Position numbers and translations under genes: made by a program. This document shows, piece by piece, positions 52,959 through 62,705 of a stretch of DNA of 64,000 bases. The notes below the pieces were generated by a model. It was not told the DNA's origin, did no database searches, and saw only the letters and a program-made list of their open reading frames with translations. Numbering within the stretch: the stretch's first letter is position 1; each line of letters begins with the position of its first letter. The stretch is from Spirochaetota bacterium (lineage in GTDB: Bacteria; Spirochaetota; Spirochaetia; Treponematales; UBA12059), in assembly GCA_018816345.1 (NCBI GenBank), contig JAHIWG010000017.1, positions 1 to 64,000 of the forward strand. The letters run 5' to 3'.

Positions 52959-55613
52959 ATGCAGTACAAAAGCCCTAGCCGTCTCCCAGCCCGCGACGCG
53001 GCGGCACGCTACCCGCTAATCGCCGTCTCCATACTAGCCATGATTTTCTCCTGCCGCTCGCCCGTTCAGCCCGGGGGCTATTCCGCGCGCGCGGCCAGGG
53101 CGGACTTTACCCTGGGCTTCATAGTCAGCGGAAGCTCCGTGGCCGCCGCGACGGCGGCCGCTAGCGGGAACGGGCGGGCGTCCCCGAGGCTCCTCCTGCC
53201 GACCGCCGTCAGCCTGACGGTAAGACTCGAGCCTTCCGTCGATGGCCTCTCGAGCGCGGATCCGCAGACCGTCGCGATGGAGCCTTCAGCCGACGGCTCG
53301 GCGAGGGCCTCGGTTACCTTCCGCGACGTCGTAGCGGGCGAGTACGCGATAACGGCCGAGGCGAAGGACGCCTCGGGAGACGTCGCGTTCAGGCAGAGCT
53401 CCACGATCGATCTCCGCTCCTCGAGCGGGCCTGTTACGCTAAGCTTGGTACCCGCGGTATCGGTTCCCATGCCCGCCTTGATAGGCGAGCAGGCCGACTT
53501 CGCGCTAGCCGCCGGCGCGTCCGAGACGTTCATAGTCCCCCCCTCGGTATTCGGCGGCACGAGGGGCATGCTCAGTCCCGCTTCCAGCGACATCGTCTTC
53601 TTCATACAGTCGATGGACGGGACGCTCCTCGATTCCGGAGCCGCGGACGACGCCGTCGTCGCCGATACCCTGCCCGAGGACGCGGACCTGTACTTGACCG
53701 TCTATAACCGGTCCGCCGGCCCCGTGACCGTCCATTACCGCGCCGCGTATTCAGTTCGCTACGCGGCCGACCCGGCCTCGGGAATCAGCGCCTCCGTCGA
53801 CTTCGCGGGGTACCTCAGCGGCTCGCCGGTAGTCGTCAAGAAGACAGCTATAAGGGGCGCGGCTATCCGCGACGGCATCACGGAGCGCCTGGACTGGAAC
53901 ACCGCGGCCAACGGCAGCGGGACCGCGTACGCCCAGGGCCAGAGCATCATCATGGGAAGGGAAAACATAACGCTCTATCCGATATGGACGACGACGGTTA
54001 ATCCGGCCTCGGACTCGGTCTTGGGAAAGATAGGGCCGGCCGGAGGGGTGGTATTCTACGACCAGGGCAGCGTTGTAGGAGGGTGGCGCTACCTCGAGGC
54101 CGCGCCTAGCGACTTGAGCTCTAGCGCCCCGTGGGCCCCAGGCGCGGACATCGCCGTCGCGGCGGCCAATAACGCCGCCTGCGGAACCGGCATGGCTAAT
54201 ACGAGCGCGATCATCCAAGCGGCTGGCGACGCCGGGACGTATGCCGCGAAACTATGCGCCGACTATTCGGTGAACGGATACGGCGACTGGTATCTTCCTA
54301 CCGATATAGAGCTGTCGCTCATGTACACGAACGTACACGCCAAGGGCCTCGGCGACTTCGCCGGGGGAAAGCGCTATTGGACCTCGATCAATAACGACGA
54401 CCTCAACGCATGGGAGATTGAATTCGTTCCCGATAATCCCGGCAAGGTCTCGAGCGTTCAAGCGTATACCGATAGGCATACCAGGGCGATTAGGGCATTC
54501 CGCTCGGGCAACCCCACGTATACGGTGACGTACTACCCCAACGGCTCGACCTCCGGCTCCGCGCCCGTGGACGTCGCGGGCTACGAGGCGGGGGACGCGA
54601 TAACGGTGAAGGGAAAACCCGGGAGCCTCATCAAGGCGGGCAGTGCCTTCGGCGGGTGGAACGCTGCCGCGAACGGCTCCGGGACGACGTACGGCGAAGG
54701 CTCGACCCTTACGATCGCCTCCTCCGACGTAAGGCTGTACGCCAGCTGGCTGGACGAGTCATCGCCGTATATTGGGGCCTTGAGCTTCGTCCCCGCCGGC
54801 AGTTTCCAGTACAGCGCCAGCCCTGCCGACCTTAGTACCCTGACCAGGCCATACCTCATGGCTAAGCATGAGATAACGAGGAGCCAGTACCTCGCGGTAA
54901 TGGGCGCCGATCCGAGCCTGTCGGCGTATAGCAGTAATGGGGCTAGCTCCCCGGACGACCCGGTCCAGAACGTCAACTGGTATATGGCTATAGCGTTCTG
55001 CAATAGGCTCAGCATCGCCGAGGGCCTGACGCCGGTGTACTCGGTCGCGGGAGTCGACTTTAATACGTTGATCCACAGCGCCATACCGACGGCGGCCAAC
55101 GACGCGGCGTGGGAGGCCGTAACGACCAGCGCCGTCGCTGACGGCTACCGGATTCCGACCTCCCTCCAGTGGATGTGGGCCGCGATGGGCGCGACGAGCG
55201 ACCGGTCGAACGGGTATACGGGAACGGGCGCCAATACTACCGGCTATGCCAAGGGCTACGCGGGCAGCTCCGAGCTAGGCGCCGCGCAAGCGAACGTCGG
55301 GAGCTACGCCTGGTACGACGCGAATAGCGGAGGCAAGACGCATCCCGTCGGCACGGCCGGCGGGGGAGGGTATCCCAACGAGCTCGATATTTTCGATATG
55401 AGCGGTAACGTCGAGGAAATTGTCCGGGACAGGCCCATCGCTATCGGTGCGGTCACCGATTTCGACGGCGGGACGAACGGCAGCTCGTACCTGTTCGGCG
55501 CTGCGTTTAAGTATAACGCAGCGAAATGCGCGTTGAACCCGTATTCGAATAATACCAATAACCACGCGACGTTTGGGGAGGCGTACGGGATCAGGGTCAT
55601 CCGCTATCCGTGA
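52959..55613 (+). CDS. Surface lipoprotein 2: InlB repeats, DUF1566 and FGE-like domain
   Basis: An 884-residue lipoprotein (lipobox MIFSC) starting at ATG 52959 after CGGAGG; an upstream start at 52887 would overlap the araC remnant. Order: the shared N-terminal domain (ADFTLGFIVSG, RLLLPTAVSLTVRL), an InlB-type repeat (LDWNTAANGSGTAY), a DUF1566 domain (GPAGGVVFYDQG, NGYGDWYLPTDIELSLMY), a second InlB repeat (VTYYPNGSTSGSAPVDV) and a C-terminal FGE-sulfatase-like C-type-lectin fold (VQNVNWYMAIAFCNRLS, GYRIPTSLQWMWAAMGAT, FDMSGNVEEI). The paired catalytic cysteines of true FGE are absent, so it is probably a binding domain. Confidence 0.83.
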   Translation: MQYKSPSRLPARDAAARYPLIAVSILAMIFSCRSPVQPGGYSARAARADFTLGFIVSGSSVAAATAAASGNGRASPRLLLPTAVSLTVRLEPSVDGLSSADPQTVAMEPSADGSARASVTFRDVVAGEYAITAEAKDASGDVAFRQSSTIDLRSSSGPVTLSLVPAVSVPMPALIGEQADFALAAGASETFIVPPSVFGGTRGMLSPASSDIVFFIQSMDGTLLDSGAADDAVVADTLPEDADLYLTVYNRSAGPVTVHYRAAYSVRYAADPASGISASVDFAGYLSGSPVVVKKTAIRGAAIRDGITERLDWNTAANGSGTAYAQGQSIIMGRENITLYPIWTTTVNPASDSVLGKIGPAGGVVFYDQGSVVGGWRYLEAAPSDLSSSAPWAPGADIAVAAANNAACGTGMANTSAIIQAAGDAGTYAAKLCADYSVNGYGDWYLPTDIELSLMYTNVHAKGLGDFAGGKRYWTSINNDDLNAWEIEFVPDNPGKVSSVQAYTDRHTRAIRAFRSGNPTYTVTYYPNGSTSGSAPVDVAGYEAGDAITVKGKPGSLIKAGSAFGGWNAAANGSGTTYGEGSTLTIASSDVRLYASWLDESSPYIGALSFVPAGSFQYSASPADLSTLTRPYLMAKHEITRSQYLAVMGADPSLSAYSSNGASSPDDPVQNVNWYMAIAFCNRLSIAEGLTPVYSVAGVDFNTLIHSAIPTAANDAAWEAVTTSAVADGYRIPTSLQWMWAAMGATSDRSNGYTGTGANTTGYAKGYAGSSELGAAQANVGSYAWYDANSGGKTHPVGTAGGGGYPNELDIFDMSGNVEEIVRDRPIAIGAVTDFDGGTNGSSYLFGAAFKYNAAKCALNPYSNNTNNHATFGEAYGIRVIRYP

Positions 55614-55742
55614 GAAAGGCGTGCTGTATTGCGTAGCTGGAGATAAATCAGCGAGATAGTATAGATTCAACGAATCGGGACGTTATTATTATGCCCTCGC
55701 CGTATAACATAGGCCGTATCCTATGTACCCCGGGAGAAATTC

Positions 55743-58508
55743 ATGCTCGTTGCCAGCCATGGACGGAAGCGAAGGCGCGTATCGTCTTCCAATAGAGCGA
55801 TTCTTAGCGCGATTCTTAGCGCGACCGCGATTGCCTCGGCGATCGTCGCCATAAGCGCCTGCCGATCGCCCATGGAAGGCCGTCCCGCTGTATACGCGGA
55901 CCTTTCCCTGCGCTTCATCGTCTCGGGGGCGGAGGGGCTGATGCGCGCCTCCCGGGCTAGCGGCCTCGCCGGGCGCGGCGATACCGCAGGCGCGGCGCCT
56001 TCTCCTAGGCTCATCCTCCCCACCGCGTCCGTGCTCGAGGTGACCTTGATCCCGGAACTTGGCGGCGATTCTATCGTCTCCGCGCCGACGGCCATCGACG
56101 CCGGCGCTAGCGAAGTGCCGGTTAGCCTGACGGAGATTCCATACGGGACCTATACCGTCAAGGCCGAGGCGAAGACCGGCGCCGGCGCGGTCCTGTTCAT
56201 GCAAACCGCGACCGGCATCGCCATAGGATCAAATGCCGTCACCGTCATGCTCAATCTCGTACCGGCGGACGCTACGGCTCTCGATGCGGCCGGCGCGAGC
56301 GCCATCGATATACCGTCCCTCGGGGCCGGGGAGTCGAGGACTTGGTTCCTGGCTCCCGGTGCCGGGTTGCTCGTCGCGCGGTCAGTCTTCTTCTCCGGCC
56401 TCGGGCCCGACTCAATGGCGTTCCTGCAATCGGCTGACGGGAAGTTGGTAGCCCTGTCGCATGGCGCTTCCAGCCGACTTCCGACCATGAGCCTCGGCTC
56501 CGGGAACCCGGCGTACCTGACCGTCTATAGCGGTTCCTCGGCCGTACCCGCCTCCAGGGCCTTCCCGGGACCTGCGATGGTAGCGGTACCGGCGGGAGCG
56601 TTCCAGAGGGACGCGACCGCGGCTACGAATATCTCCCGCGTCAGCGCCTTCTCCATGGCTAGCCTCGAAGTAACGAGGGAACTGTACCTCCGCGCAACCG
56701 GCTCTGACCCGAGCGCGGCGATAGGCTCCTCCGGGATGAGCGACCCGGTACAACGTTGCAGCTGGTACGGCGCCATCGCGTTCTGTAACGAGTTGAGCTC
56801 AATAGAGGGCCTCGAGCCGGTATACTCGATCATCGGGAGCACAGACCGCGCTAACTGGGGCGCTATCCCGACTAGCAGCGACCCGGACTGGAACTCGGCG
56901 ATAGCGAATCCCGACGCTAACGGATACCGCCTTCCCACCGAGATGGAATGGATGTGGGCTGCCATGGGCGCCGCGAGCGACGCGCGGGCCGGGGATGTCG
57001 AAGGCGGAATCAATACCGGCGGGTATTCGAAAGGCTATGGCGGGTGCGTAGAACCCGGAACCGCCATAGACCGAATAGACGACTACGTATGGCATAACGG
57101 AAATAGCGGCTCTACGACCCATCCAGCGGGATCGAAGCTGCCGAACGAGCTAGGCCTCTATGATATGAGCGGGAACGTGCTCGAGTGGTGCTGGGATTTC
57201 GGCGGATCGTATCCGAGCGATGAGGTCCTCGACTATGCGGGCCCTTCCTATTCCGGCTACCGAGTGACGCGCGGAGGTAGCCGGGCGAACAGCTCCATTA
57301 GTTGCGCCGTAGCCTCCCGCCTGATCAATGTCGCGCCGGAGACGGCGAGCGACTCCGGCATAGGCTTCAGGGTCGTCCGCGAGACTACGCCGACGTACGC
57401 TGTCAGGTACGATCCTAACGGGGCGACTAGCGGCTCCGTGCCCGTCGACTCCAATACCTACTCAGAGGGTAGCGCCGCTACCGTCCTCGCCAATACGGGA
57501 ACCTTGGTCAAGTCAGGCTCGGCGTTCTCTGGATGGAATACGCGCCCCGACGGAACGGGCGTCGACTGTATGCCGTATGGCGGTATCGTCGCCGTAGGAT
57601 CCGCGCCGCTTATACTCTACGCGAAATGGCTTGACGATTATTCCTCGGGTAATGTAGGCACCCTAAAGGCGGTACCCGTCGGTAGCTACCAGCGCGACGC
57701 GACGGCTACGAACATTACCAGAATACGGCAGGCCTACCGGATGAGCGCGACGGAGATCACGCGCGCCCAGTGGACAGCCGTCACAGGATGGGCTGATCCC
57801 GTTACAGGATATTCAACTGGGACGGGGGATCCGGTACAGAACGTCAACTGGTATCATGCCATCGCCTTCTGCAACAAGCTGAGCCTCAAGGAAGGTTTGA
57901 CTCCAGTCTACGGCGTCAGCGTGGGCGGCGTTCCCGTTGATTTCGCTACCTTGACCTTCGCCGCTATCCCTTCCGGAGCTATCAACGCGGATTGGAACGC
58001 TGCCTCCGCCGACTGGTCCGCTAACGGGTATCGCCTACCCACCGAAATGGAATGGGTCTGGGCGGCCATGGGAGCCACGAGCGACGCCAGGAGCGGCGAC
58101 ATCGTGGCGGGTCATAACGCCGGAGGATGGAGCAAAGGCTACGCTGGCAGCGTGGAATCGGTCTCGGCATATGCCAGCGTCGGGGACTACGCCTGGTACG
58201 ACCTGAACTGCGTAAACCCGGAGAATAAGACTCATCCTGCCGCGAGCAAGATCGTAAATGAGCTCGGCCTCTACGATATGAGCGGAAATGTCTGCGAATG
58301 GATGTGGGATCCCTACTACGGCGTACTGCCGACTGGAATGGTCGATTCGGATAGCGCGGAAGGCCGCGGACTTGGTGCCGTTACCTATCGCGTAAAGAAA
58401 GGAGGGAGCTGGAATTATCCGTATGGCTGGTGCGCGGTCGCGTTCCGGATCAATGAGAGCCCTTGGGCGGTTGGAAGCTCGGTCGGCTTCCGCGTGGTTC
58501 GGCGATAG
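55743..58508 (+). CDS. Surface lipoprotein 3: two FGE-like domains
   Basis: A 921-residue lipoprotein (lipobox AISAC). The shared N-terminal domain (ADLSLRFIVSG, RLILPTASVLEVTL, IPYGTYTVKAEAK) is followed by a FGE-like domain (about 280-540: AGAFQRDATAATN, GYRLPTEMEWMWAAMGA, YDMSGNVLEWCW, GIGFRVVRE), an InlB repeat (VRYDPNGATSGSVPVDSN) and a second FGE-like domain (about 640-921: VGSYQRDATATNIT, VQNVNWYHAIAFCNKLS, YDMSGNVCEWMWD, VGFRVVRR). The FGE domains lack the catalytic cysteine pair. GGGAG precedes ATG 55743. The N-terminus contains a 12-bp duplication (ATTCTTAGCGCG twice, about 55800-55823). Confidence 0.85.
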   Translation: MLVASHGRKRRRVSSSNRAILSAILSATAIASAIVAISACRSPMEGRPAVYADLSLRFIVSGAEGLMRASRASGLAGRGDTAGAAPSPRLILPTASVLEVTLIPELGGDSIVSAPTAIDAGASEVPVSLTEIPYGTYTVKAEAKTGAGAVLFMQTATGIAIGSNAVTVMLNLVPADATALDAAGASAIDIPSLGAGESRTWFLAPGAGLLVARSVFFSGLGPDSMAFLQSADGKLVALSHGASSRLPTMSLGSGNPAYLTVYSGSSAVPASRAFPGPAMVAVPAGAFQRDATAATNISRVSAFSMASLEVTRELYLRATGSDPSAAIGSSGMSDPVQRCSWYGAIAFCNELSSIEGLEPVYSIIGSTDRANWGAIPTSSDPDWNSAIANPDANGYRLPTEMEWMWAAMGAASDARAGDVEGGINTGGYSKGYGGCVEPGTAIDRIDDYVWHNGNSGSTTHPAGSKLPNELGLYDMSGNVLEWCWDFGGSYPSDEVLDYAGPSYSGYRVTRGGSRANSSISCAVASRLINVAPETASDSGIGFRVVRETTPTYAVRYDPNGATSGSVPVDSNTYSEGSAATVLANTGTLVKSGSAFSGWNTRPDGTGVDCMPYGGIVAVGSAPLILYAKWLDDYSSGNVGTLKAVPVGSYQRDATATNITRIRQAYRMSATEITRAQWTAVTGWADPVTGYSTGTGDPVQNVNWYHAIAFCNKLSLKEGLTPVYGVSVGGVPVDFATLTFAAIPSGAINADWNAASADWSANGYRLPTEMEWVWAAMGATSDARSGDIVAGHNAGGWSKGYAGSVESVSAYASVGDYAWYDLNCVNPENKTHPAASKIVNELGLYDMSGNVCEWMWDPYYGVLPTGMVDSDSAEGRGLGAVTYRVKKGGSWNYPYGWCAVAFRINESPWAVGSSVGFRVVRR

Positions 58509-58612
58509 TCAGGAAAATACGATGTCAATGCTCGGGGAACGAGGATTTATTGCGCCTCAATACCCTTCAGGATAAGTTACGGAGTTTTTCAGCCTGGAAA
58601 TCGTCGCTGTAT

Positions 58613-58692
58613 CAGTACGGTTTCGATACGGAATAGTATTGTTTCCGATACCGTAACAGTACTGATTCTAACAAGAAACAGTATTGATTCCG
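58613..58692 (+). repeat. Four degenerate 22-bp repeats upstream of the lipocalin gene
   Basis: Copies of a (C/T)AGTA(C/T)TG(A/T)TTC core begin at 58613, 58634, 58657 and 58679, i.e. every 21-23 bp, two helical turns. The flanks of copy 2 (CGGAA...TTTCCG) add an inverted repeat. They occupy much of the 325-bp gap 58509-58833, which holds no gene. They could be a multi-site regulator target. Confidence 0.6.
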
Positions 58693-58833
58693 GATGGAAA
58701 CCTTACCGATTATCGACGTTTTTCTAGTCTAGAAATGCCTCCTATCCGCGCCGTCGTTCCTATTTTTGCATCAATCCACGGAAAGGACTATCATAAACCT
58801 AGGTCTTATCTATGAATCACTCGGAGGTTAACG

Positions 58834-59391
58834 ATGCGTACGGCTTCAGTGATAAAGGCAATCGCCCTAGCAAGCGTCGTTTTCGCGCTTTTGGCCGCGT
58901 GCGCGTCCGTTCCGAGCGGCCTTGAGCCGCTCGATACGGTGCCCGTCGTCGACCCCGACCGCTACCTCGGCCGCTGGTACGAGGTAGCCCGTTTCCAGCA
59001 CTCGTTCGAGAGGACCCTCGTAGGGGCTACGGCCGAGTACTCCCTCAACGCGGACGGCACTATAGCCGTGCTCAATTCGGGCTTTAAGAAGACCCTCGAC
59101 GGCCCGTATACCTCGGTCAAGGCCGTGGCCCGTATCCCCGACGCAGACGCGCCCGGGCGGCTCAAGGTAAAGTTCTTCGGGCTCTTCGAGGCCGACTACC
59201 TGATATTCGGACTGGATAGCGAAGCCTATGCCTGGGCCCTGGTCGGCAACGATAGCCGCGACTACCTGTGGTTCCTGTCACGGACGCCTACCGTCGGCGA
59301 CGACCTCCTCGATCGTATGAAGGCCTTAGCCGTCGCCCAAGGTTACGATCTTTCCGGCCTCTACCTCGTGCCTCAGAAGGAGCGGGAGTAA
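58834..59391 (+). CDS. blc: Outer-membrane lipocalin (Blc-like)
   Basis: A 185-residue lipoprotein with lipobox LLAAC (about residue 23). The lipocalin signature DPDRYLGRWYEVARFQHSFE contains the invariant Gly-x-Trp, followed by VGATAEYSLNADGTIAVLNSG, LKVKFFGLFEADYLIFGLD and YLWFLSRTP, all as in bacterial Blc. It binds lipids or other hydrophobic ligands in the outer membrane. GGAGG precedes ATG 58834. A truncated second copy lies at 62706-62969. Confidence 0.92.
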   Translation: MRTASVIKAIALASVVFALLAACASVPSGLEPLDTVPVVDPDRYLGRWYEVARFQHSFERTLVGATAEYSLNADGTIAVLNSGFKKTLDGPYTSVKAVARIPDADAPGRLKVKFFGLFEADYLIFGLDSEAYAWALVGNDSRDYLWFLSRTPTVGDDLLDRMKALAVAQGYDLSGLYLVPQKERE

Positions 59392-59439
59392 GACCTGGCC
59401 TTCAAGATGCTACCGAATCGTTGGCTAAAGCGGCTCTTC

Positions 59440-59470
59440 TCCTAAACGACGTATTGATTCGCTGAAATAG
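59440..59470 (+). pseudogene. Possible second remnant of the AraC-family gene 3' end
   Basis: The stretch ending ATTCGCTGAAATAGGACG (59457-59474) closely matches TTTCGTTGAAATAGGACG, the last codons and first 3' bases of the intact araC-type gene (50447-50464), and the preceding codons read KRRIDSLK-stop against KSRLQGTVSLK-stop. It again lies just before a lipoprotein gene (start 59533). Short, hence tentative. Confidence 0.45.
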
Positions 59471-59532
59471 GACGCCGCTTAGTGGTATTTAGTATATAGA
59501 GATGGACAGTTTTCCAAATATTGGAGAGGTCC

Positions 59533-61785
59533 ATGCCCGCCACCAAGCATCCTGTCGCTACGGAATTCATAGCTTTACTTAGCTATAAGTCCATGCTTAT
59601 CATGATTTTAATAGCCTCGCTAGTAGGGTTAGGCGCTTGCCGATCGCCCGTGAGCGGGGTGGTAGGCAATAAAGCGGACCTATCCCTTAGTTTCATAGTC
59701 TCGGGCGCGGATCGCCTCGCGCGCTCCGCAGCCGCGGCTGCCGGCGCCGGGCCGGCCGGCGCCTCGCCGCGACTCCTCCTCCCCACGGCCGCGAGCCTCG
59801 AGGTCACCCTTTCGCCAGAGTCTGGCGGAACGGCGATAGCCGCCGATCCGGTCCAAATAGCCGTCGGCGCGGATACCGTGCCGGTCAGTCTCAGCGACGT
59901 ACCGTACGGGACTTATACCATCAGGGCCGAGGCTAAGGACGGCTCGGGCGTCGTCCGCTTCACCCAGACCTCGTCGCTCAGCGTGGGAGACCCCGCGCTG
60001 AGCTCTACCCTCAACCTGGTGCCGACCGGGCAGGCCGGCGCTCCCATCGAGGCGACCACGCTGCACGATATAGACATAGCCGAGCTGCCCTCAGGCGAAG
60101 CCAGGACTTGGCTCGTGGCGCCGGGTTCGAGGCTCCTCGCCGCGCGCTCCATATTCCTATCGGGGCTCGGTAGCGAGGTGCGCGTCTATCTCCAGGCCTC
60201 CGACGGAACCCTGGTCTCGGATACCCTGGGTACTGTCACCTGCCTGTCAACCGTTAGCGTTCCCGTAGGCGAGCCGGCCTACCTGACCGTCTATAACGGC
60301 GCCGCCGGCGCTCAGCCAGCCTCCCGCGCCTTCCCAGGGCCGGCGATGGTCGAGGTTCCCGCCGGCGCTTTCCAGCGCGACGCGGCCTCCGCCGACAACG
60401 TATCGCACGTAAGCGCCTTCTCCATGGCAGACCTCGAGGTCACGCGGGAACTGTACCTGGCGGTGATGGGGGAGGATCCGAGCGCGAAAGCCTATTCCTC
60501 GGGTACCTCGGATCCGGTTCAGTATGTCAACTGGTACCATGCCATCGCCTTCTGTAACAAGCTGAGCCTCATGGAGGGCCTAACGCCCGTATATACCGTA
60601 ACCGTAGGTGGCTCTCCGTTGAACTGGGCGGCTACGGTCACCATCCCGGCTGTTAACGACGTGGATTGGAACAGCGCCGTCGCCGACCAGACCGCGAACG
60701 GGTATCGCCTGCCCACCGAGATGGAGTGGATGTGGTCGGCGATGGGGGCGACGCGCGATTCCCGGCTCGGGGACATCGTCGACGGCATTAACAGGAATGG
60801 CCGTACGAAGGGGTACGGCGGTAGCATCGAGGCGAATGACGGTACCGTCCAGATAGGTTCGTTTGCCTGGCACCAAGCAAATAGCGAGAACAAGACGCAT
60901 CCAGCGGGCTCGAGGCAACCGAATGAACTGACCCTGTATGACCTGAGCGGTAACGTCCGGGAGTGGCTCTGGGACTGGTACGCGCCGAGCTACCCAGCAG
61001 GCGCCATAATAGATTACCAAGGCGCGGCTTCCAGCGAACAGCGCGTCTATCGAGGAGGCGGCTTCACCGACGGCGTGGTCCCCTGTTCCATCAACAGCCA
61101 GAACAACACGTATCCTCATGAACGTTTCGGTCAGCTAGGTTTCAGGGTAGCGCGCGGCGTCCTGCCGACCTTCGCTATCGCCTACCACGCCAACGGAGCG
61201 ACGAGCGGGACCGTGCCGGCCGCGACTATATACCTTTCTTCAGGTCAAGTCTCGATCGCCCTCGCTAATACCGGTAGCCTCAAGGGCGCATTCATCCACT
61301 CAAGCGTTTATCAACAGTTTGACGGATGGAACACAAAGGCCGACGGCACCGGTACGATGAATGTTCCCGGAGACTCGATACTCGTCTCCTCGGATATCAA
61401 CCTGTTCGCCCGCTATACGTCCGTTGGGTGCCAGGGGCCGGCAGGCGGCCTGATATTCTACGATCGTGGTTCCTATACCGTTGGCGACCCGTACGGCGAT
61501 TGGCGATATATGGAGGCCGCGCCGCAATCGGGAGAGACTAGCGTGGGCTGGGGACCTTCCGTTGCGGTGAGCGGAACGAGCTCGGCAATGGGCGATGGGC
61601 TAGCCAATACGGCGGTAGCGGTCGCCTGGCTGTCCACGCAAGGCAGTACCGGCATGTCGGCGCAGTACTGCGACGCCTATACCTACGATGGGTGCAGCGA
61701 CTGGTTCTTACCCTCGAAGGACGAGCTTTACGAAATGTATTCCGGCCTACATCTAAACGGCCTCGGCGGTTTCTCTGATACCTAG
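59533..61785 (+). CDS. Surface lipoprotein 4: FGE-like domain, InlB repeat, interrupted DUF1566
   Basis: A 750-residue lipoprotein (lipobox VGLGAC) from ATG 59533 after GGAGAGG. Order: shared N-terminal domain (ADLSLSFIVSG, RLLLPTAASLEVTL, VPYGTYTIRAEAK), FGE-like domain (AGAFQRDAASADN, VQYVNWYHAIAFCNKLS, GYRLPTEMEWMWSAMGAT, YDLSGNVREWLWD), InlB repeat (IAYHANGATSGTVP), and a DUF1566 domain (GPAGGLIFYDRG, GCSDWFLPSKDELYEMY) that stops at TAG 61783-61785. The same frame continues GNDMYWCSTAYELDTSQAYF and ends RPARRF at 61924-61926, exactly the missing end of DUF1566. It is therefore truncated by one nonsense codon. Confidence 0.8.
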   Translation: MPATKHPVATEFIALLSYKSMLIMILIASLVGLGACRSPVSGVVGNKADLSLSFIVSGADRLARSAAAAAGAGPAGASPRLLLPTAASLEVTLSPESGGTAIAADPVQIAVGADTVPVSLSDVPYGTYTIRAEAKDGSGVVRFTQTSSLSVGDPALSSTLNLVPTGQAGAPIEATTLHDIDIAELPSGEARTWLVAPGSRLLAARSIFLSGLGSEVRVYLQASDGTLVSDTLGTVTCLSTVSVPVGEPAYLTVYNGAAGAQPASRAFPGPAMVEVPAGAFQRDAASADNVSHVSAFSMADLEVTRELYLAVMGEDPSAKAYSSGTSDPVQYVNWYHAIAFCNKLSLMEGLTPVYTVTVGGSPLNWAATVTIPAVNDVDWNSAVADQTANGYRLPTEMEWMWSAMGATRDSRLGDIVDGINRNGRTKGYGGSIEANDGTVQIGSFAWHQANSENKTHPAGSRQPNELTLYDLSGNVREWLWDWYAPSYPAGAIIDYQGAASSEQRVYRGGGFTDGVVPCSINSQNNTYPHERFGQLGFRVARGVLPTFAIAYHANGATSGTVPAATIYLSSGQVSIALANTGSLKGAFIHSSVYQQFDGWNTKADGTGTMNVPGDSILVSSDINLFARYTSVGCQGPAGGLIFYDRGSYTVGDPYGDWRYMEAAPQSGETSVGWGPSVAVSGTSSAMGDGLANTAVAVAWLSTQGSTGMSAQYCDAYTYDGCSDWFLPSKDELYEMYSGLHLNGLGGFSDT

Positions 61786-61926
61786 GGAAACGATATGTAC
61801 TGGTGCTCTACAGCGTATGAGTTGGACACCAGCCAGGCGTATTTCCTTTACTTCCAAGCTGGGAACTGGAACTATCAGAACAAGACGAGCGCAGGGCCCA
61901 GGACGAGGCCCGCGAGGCGTTTTTAA
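61786..61926 (+). pseudogene. Orphaned 3' end of lipoprotein 4 (end of DUF1566)
   Basis: In frame with the preceding gene after its TAG. The 46 codons supply the last strands of DUF1566 (MYWCSTAYEL; RTRPARRF) and end at a TAA. Untranslated unless the amber codon is suppressed. Confidence 0.75.
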
Positions 61927-62088
61927 ATAAGGGTCTCCTTGAGGAAATATGTATATAAGAAAACTACGGAGGCGTCGCTTCCGGCGCATTCGCGGAAGCT
62001 GTGGCCGGGCCTCGCCGTCGCTAGCCTATCCCGGCGACGTGCTTATCATTTGCATGCTGTAGTAATCACTACGAAGAACGAGATTAAA

Positions 62089-62671
62089 ATGATTATTAAA
62101 AGATTAAGTCGTATCGCTGTGCTGGCGCTGGCAATCATGATTGTTACATCATGCTCTAATACGCTCGGCTACTCAGCGTCTCAGGGGGCGAAGAGCGCAC
62201 TTCACTCGGTCGCGCCGCTATCGGGGATAGGGCTGAGTTCGGTAACCCTGTCGTCGGTATCCGCAGCCGAGACGACCGCGTTTGTGGCATCCGTCTCGGC
62301 ATTGATCGACTCGGTGACAATAACCGCGATCGCGGCCGATGGGCGCGCGAGAGAAAACGACCCGATAACCTTGAGCGAGATTGCCGTCGGTAGCCCGAGG
62401 ACGGCTACCAGTACTGTTACAGCTCAGGACGGTACCGCTATGGACTATAGCGTTACGATCTCGAGAGAGGTCCCTATAGTTCCTAAGGAGCACCGCGTAG
62501 GCTATGGCGCGAACGGAACCACTTCAGGCGACGTTCCGGTTAGTCAGGCTAGTAAGGACGGAGCGCATTTTAAGCGATTGGAATACCGCGGCCGACGGCA
62601 ACGGTTTTCGATACCCAGAAGGCGCGAGGTACGAAGCAGATGCCGATCTGGCCTTTTCGCTCGCTGGATAG
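62089..62671 (+). pseudogene. Frameshifted small lipoprotein with cadherin-like and InlB-type parts
   Basis: ATG 62089 opens a lipoprotein signal (LALAIMIVTSC), then a segment ending DGTAMDYSVTISREV, like a cadherin-like beta-sandwich domain, then the start of an InlB-type repeat (GYGANGTTSGDVPV). Near 62570 the frame changes: the expected WNTAADGNGFRYPEGARYE appears in another frame and stops at TAG 62669-62671. A single indel thus breaks the repeat. The rest of the gene is missing; a lipocalin fragment follows. Confidence 0.65.
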
Positions 62672-62705
62672 GCCAAGCGCCCGAGGTGATTGCGGAAAAG
62701 GATTA

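Noticed and set aside
58613..58692. CRISPR array or plasmid origin
   Set aside because: The units are only about 12 conserved bp at 22-bp spacing, with no cas or rep gene nearby.
61783..61785. Pyrrolysine at the TAG of lipoprotein 4
   Set aside because: No pyl genes or PYLIS-like context, and DUF1566 lipoproteins have no reason to contain pyrrolysine; a nonsense mutation is simpler.
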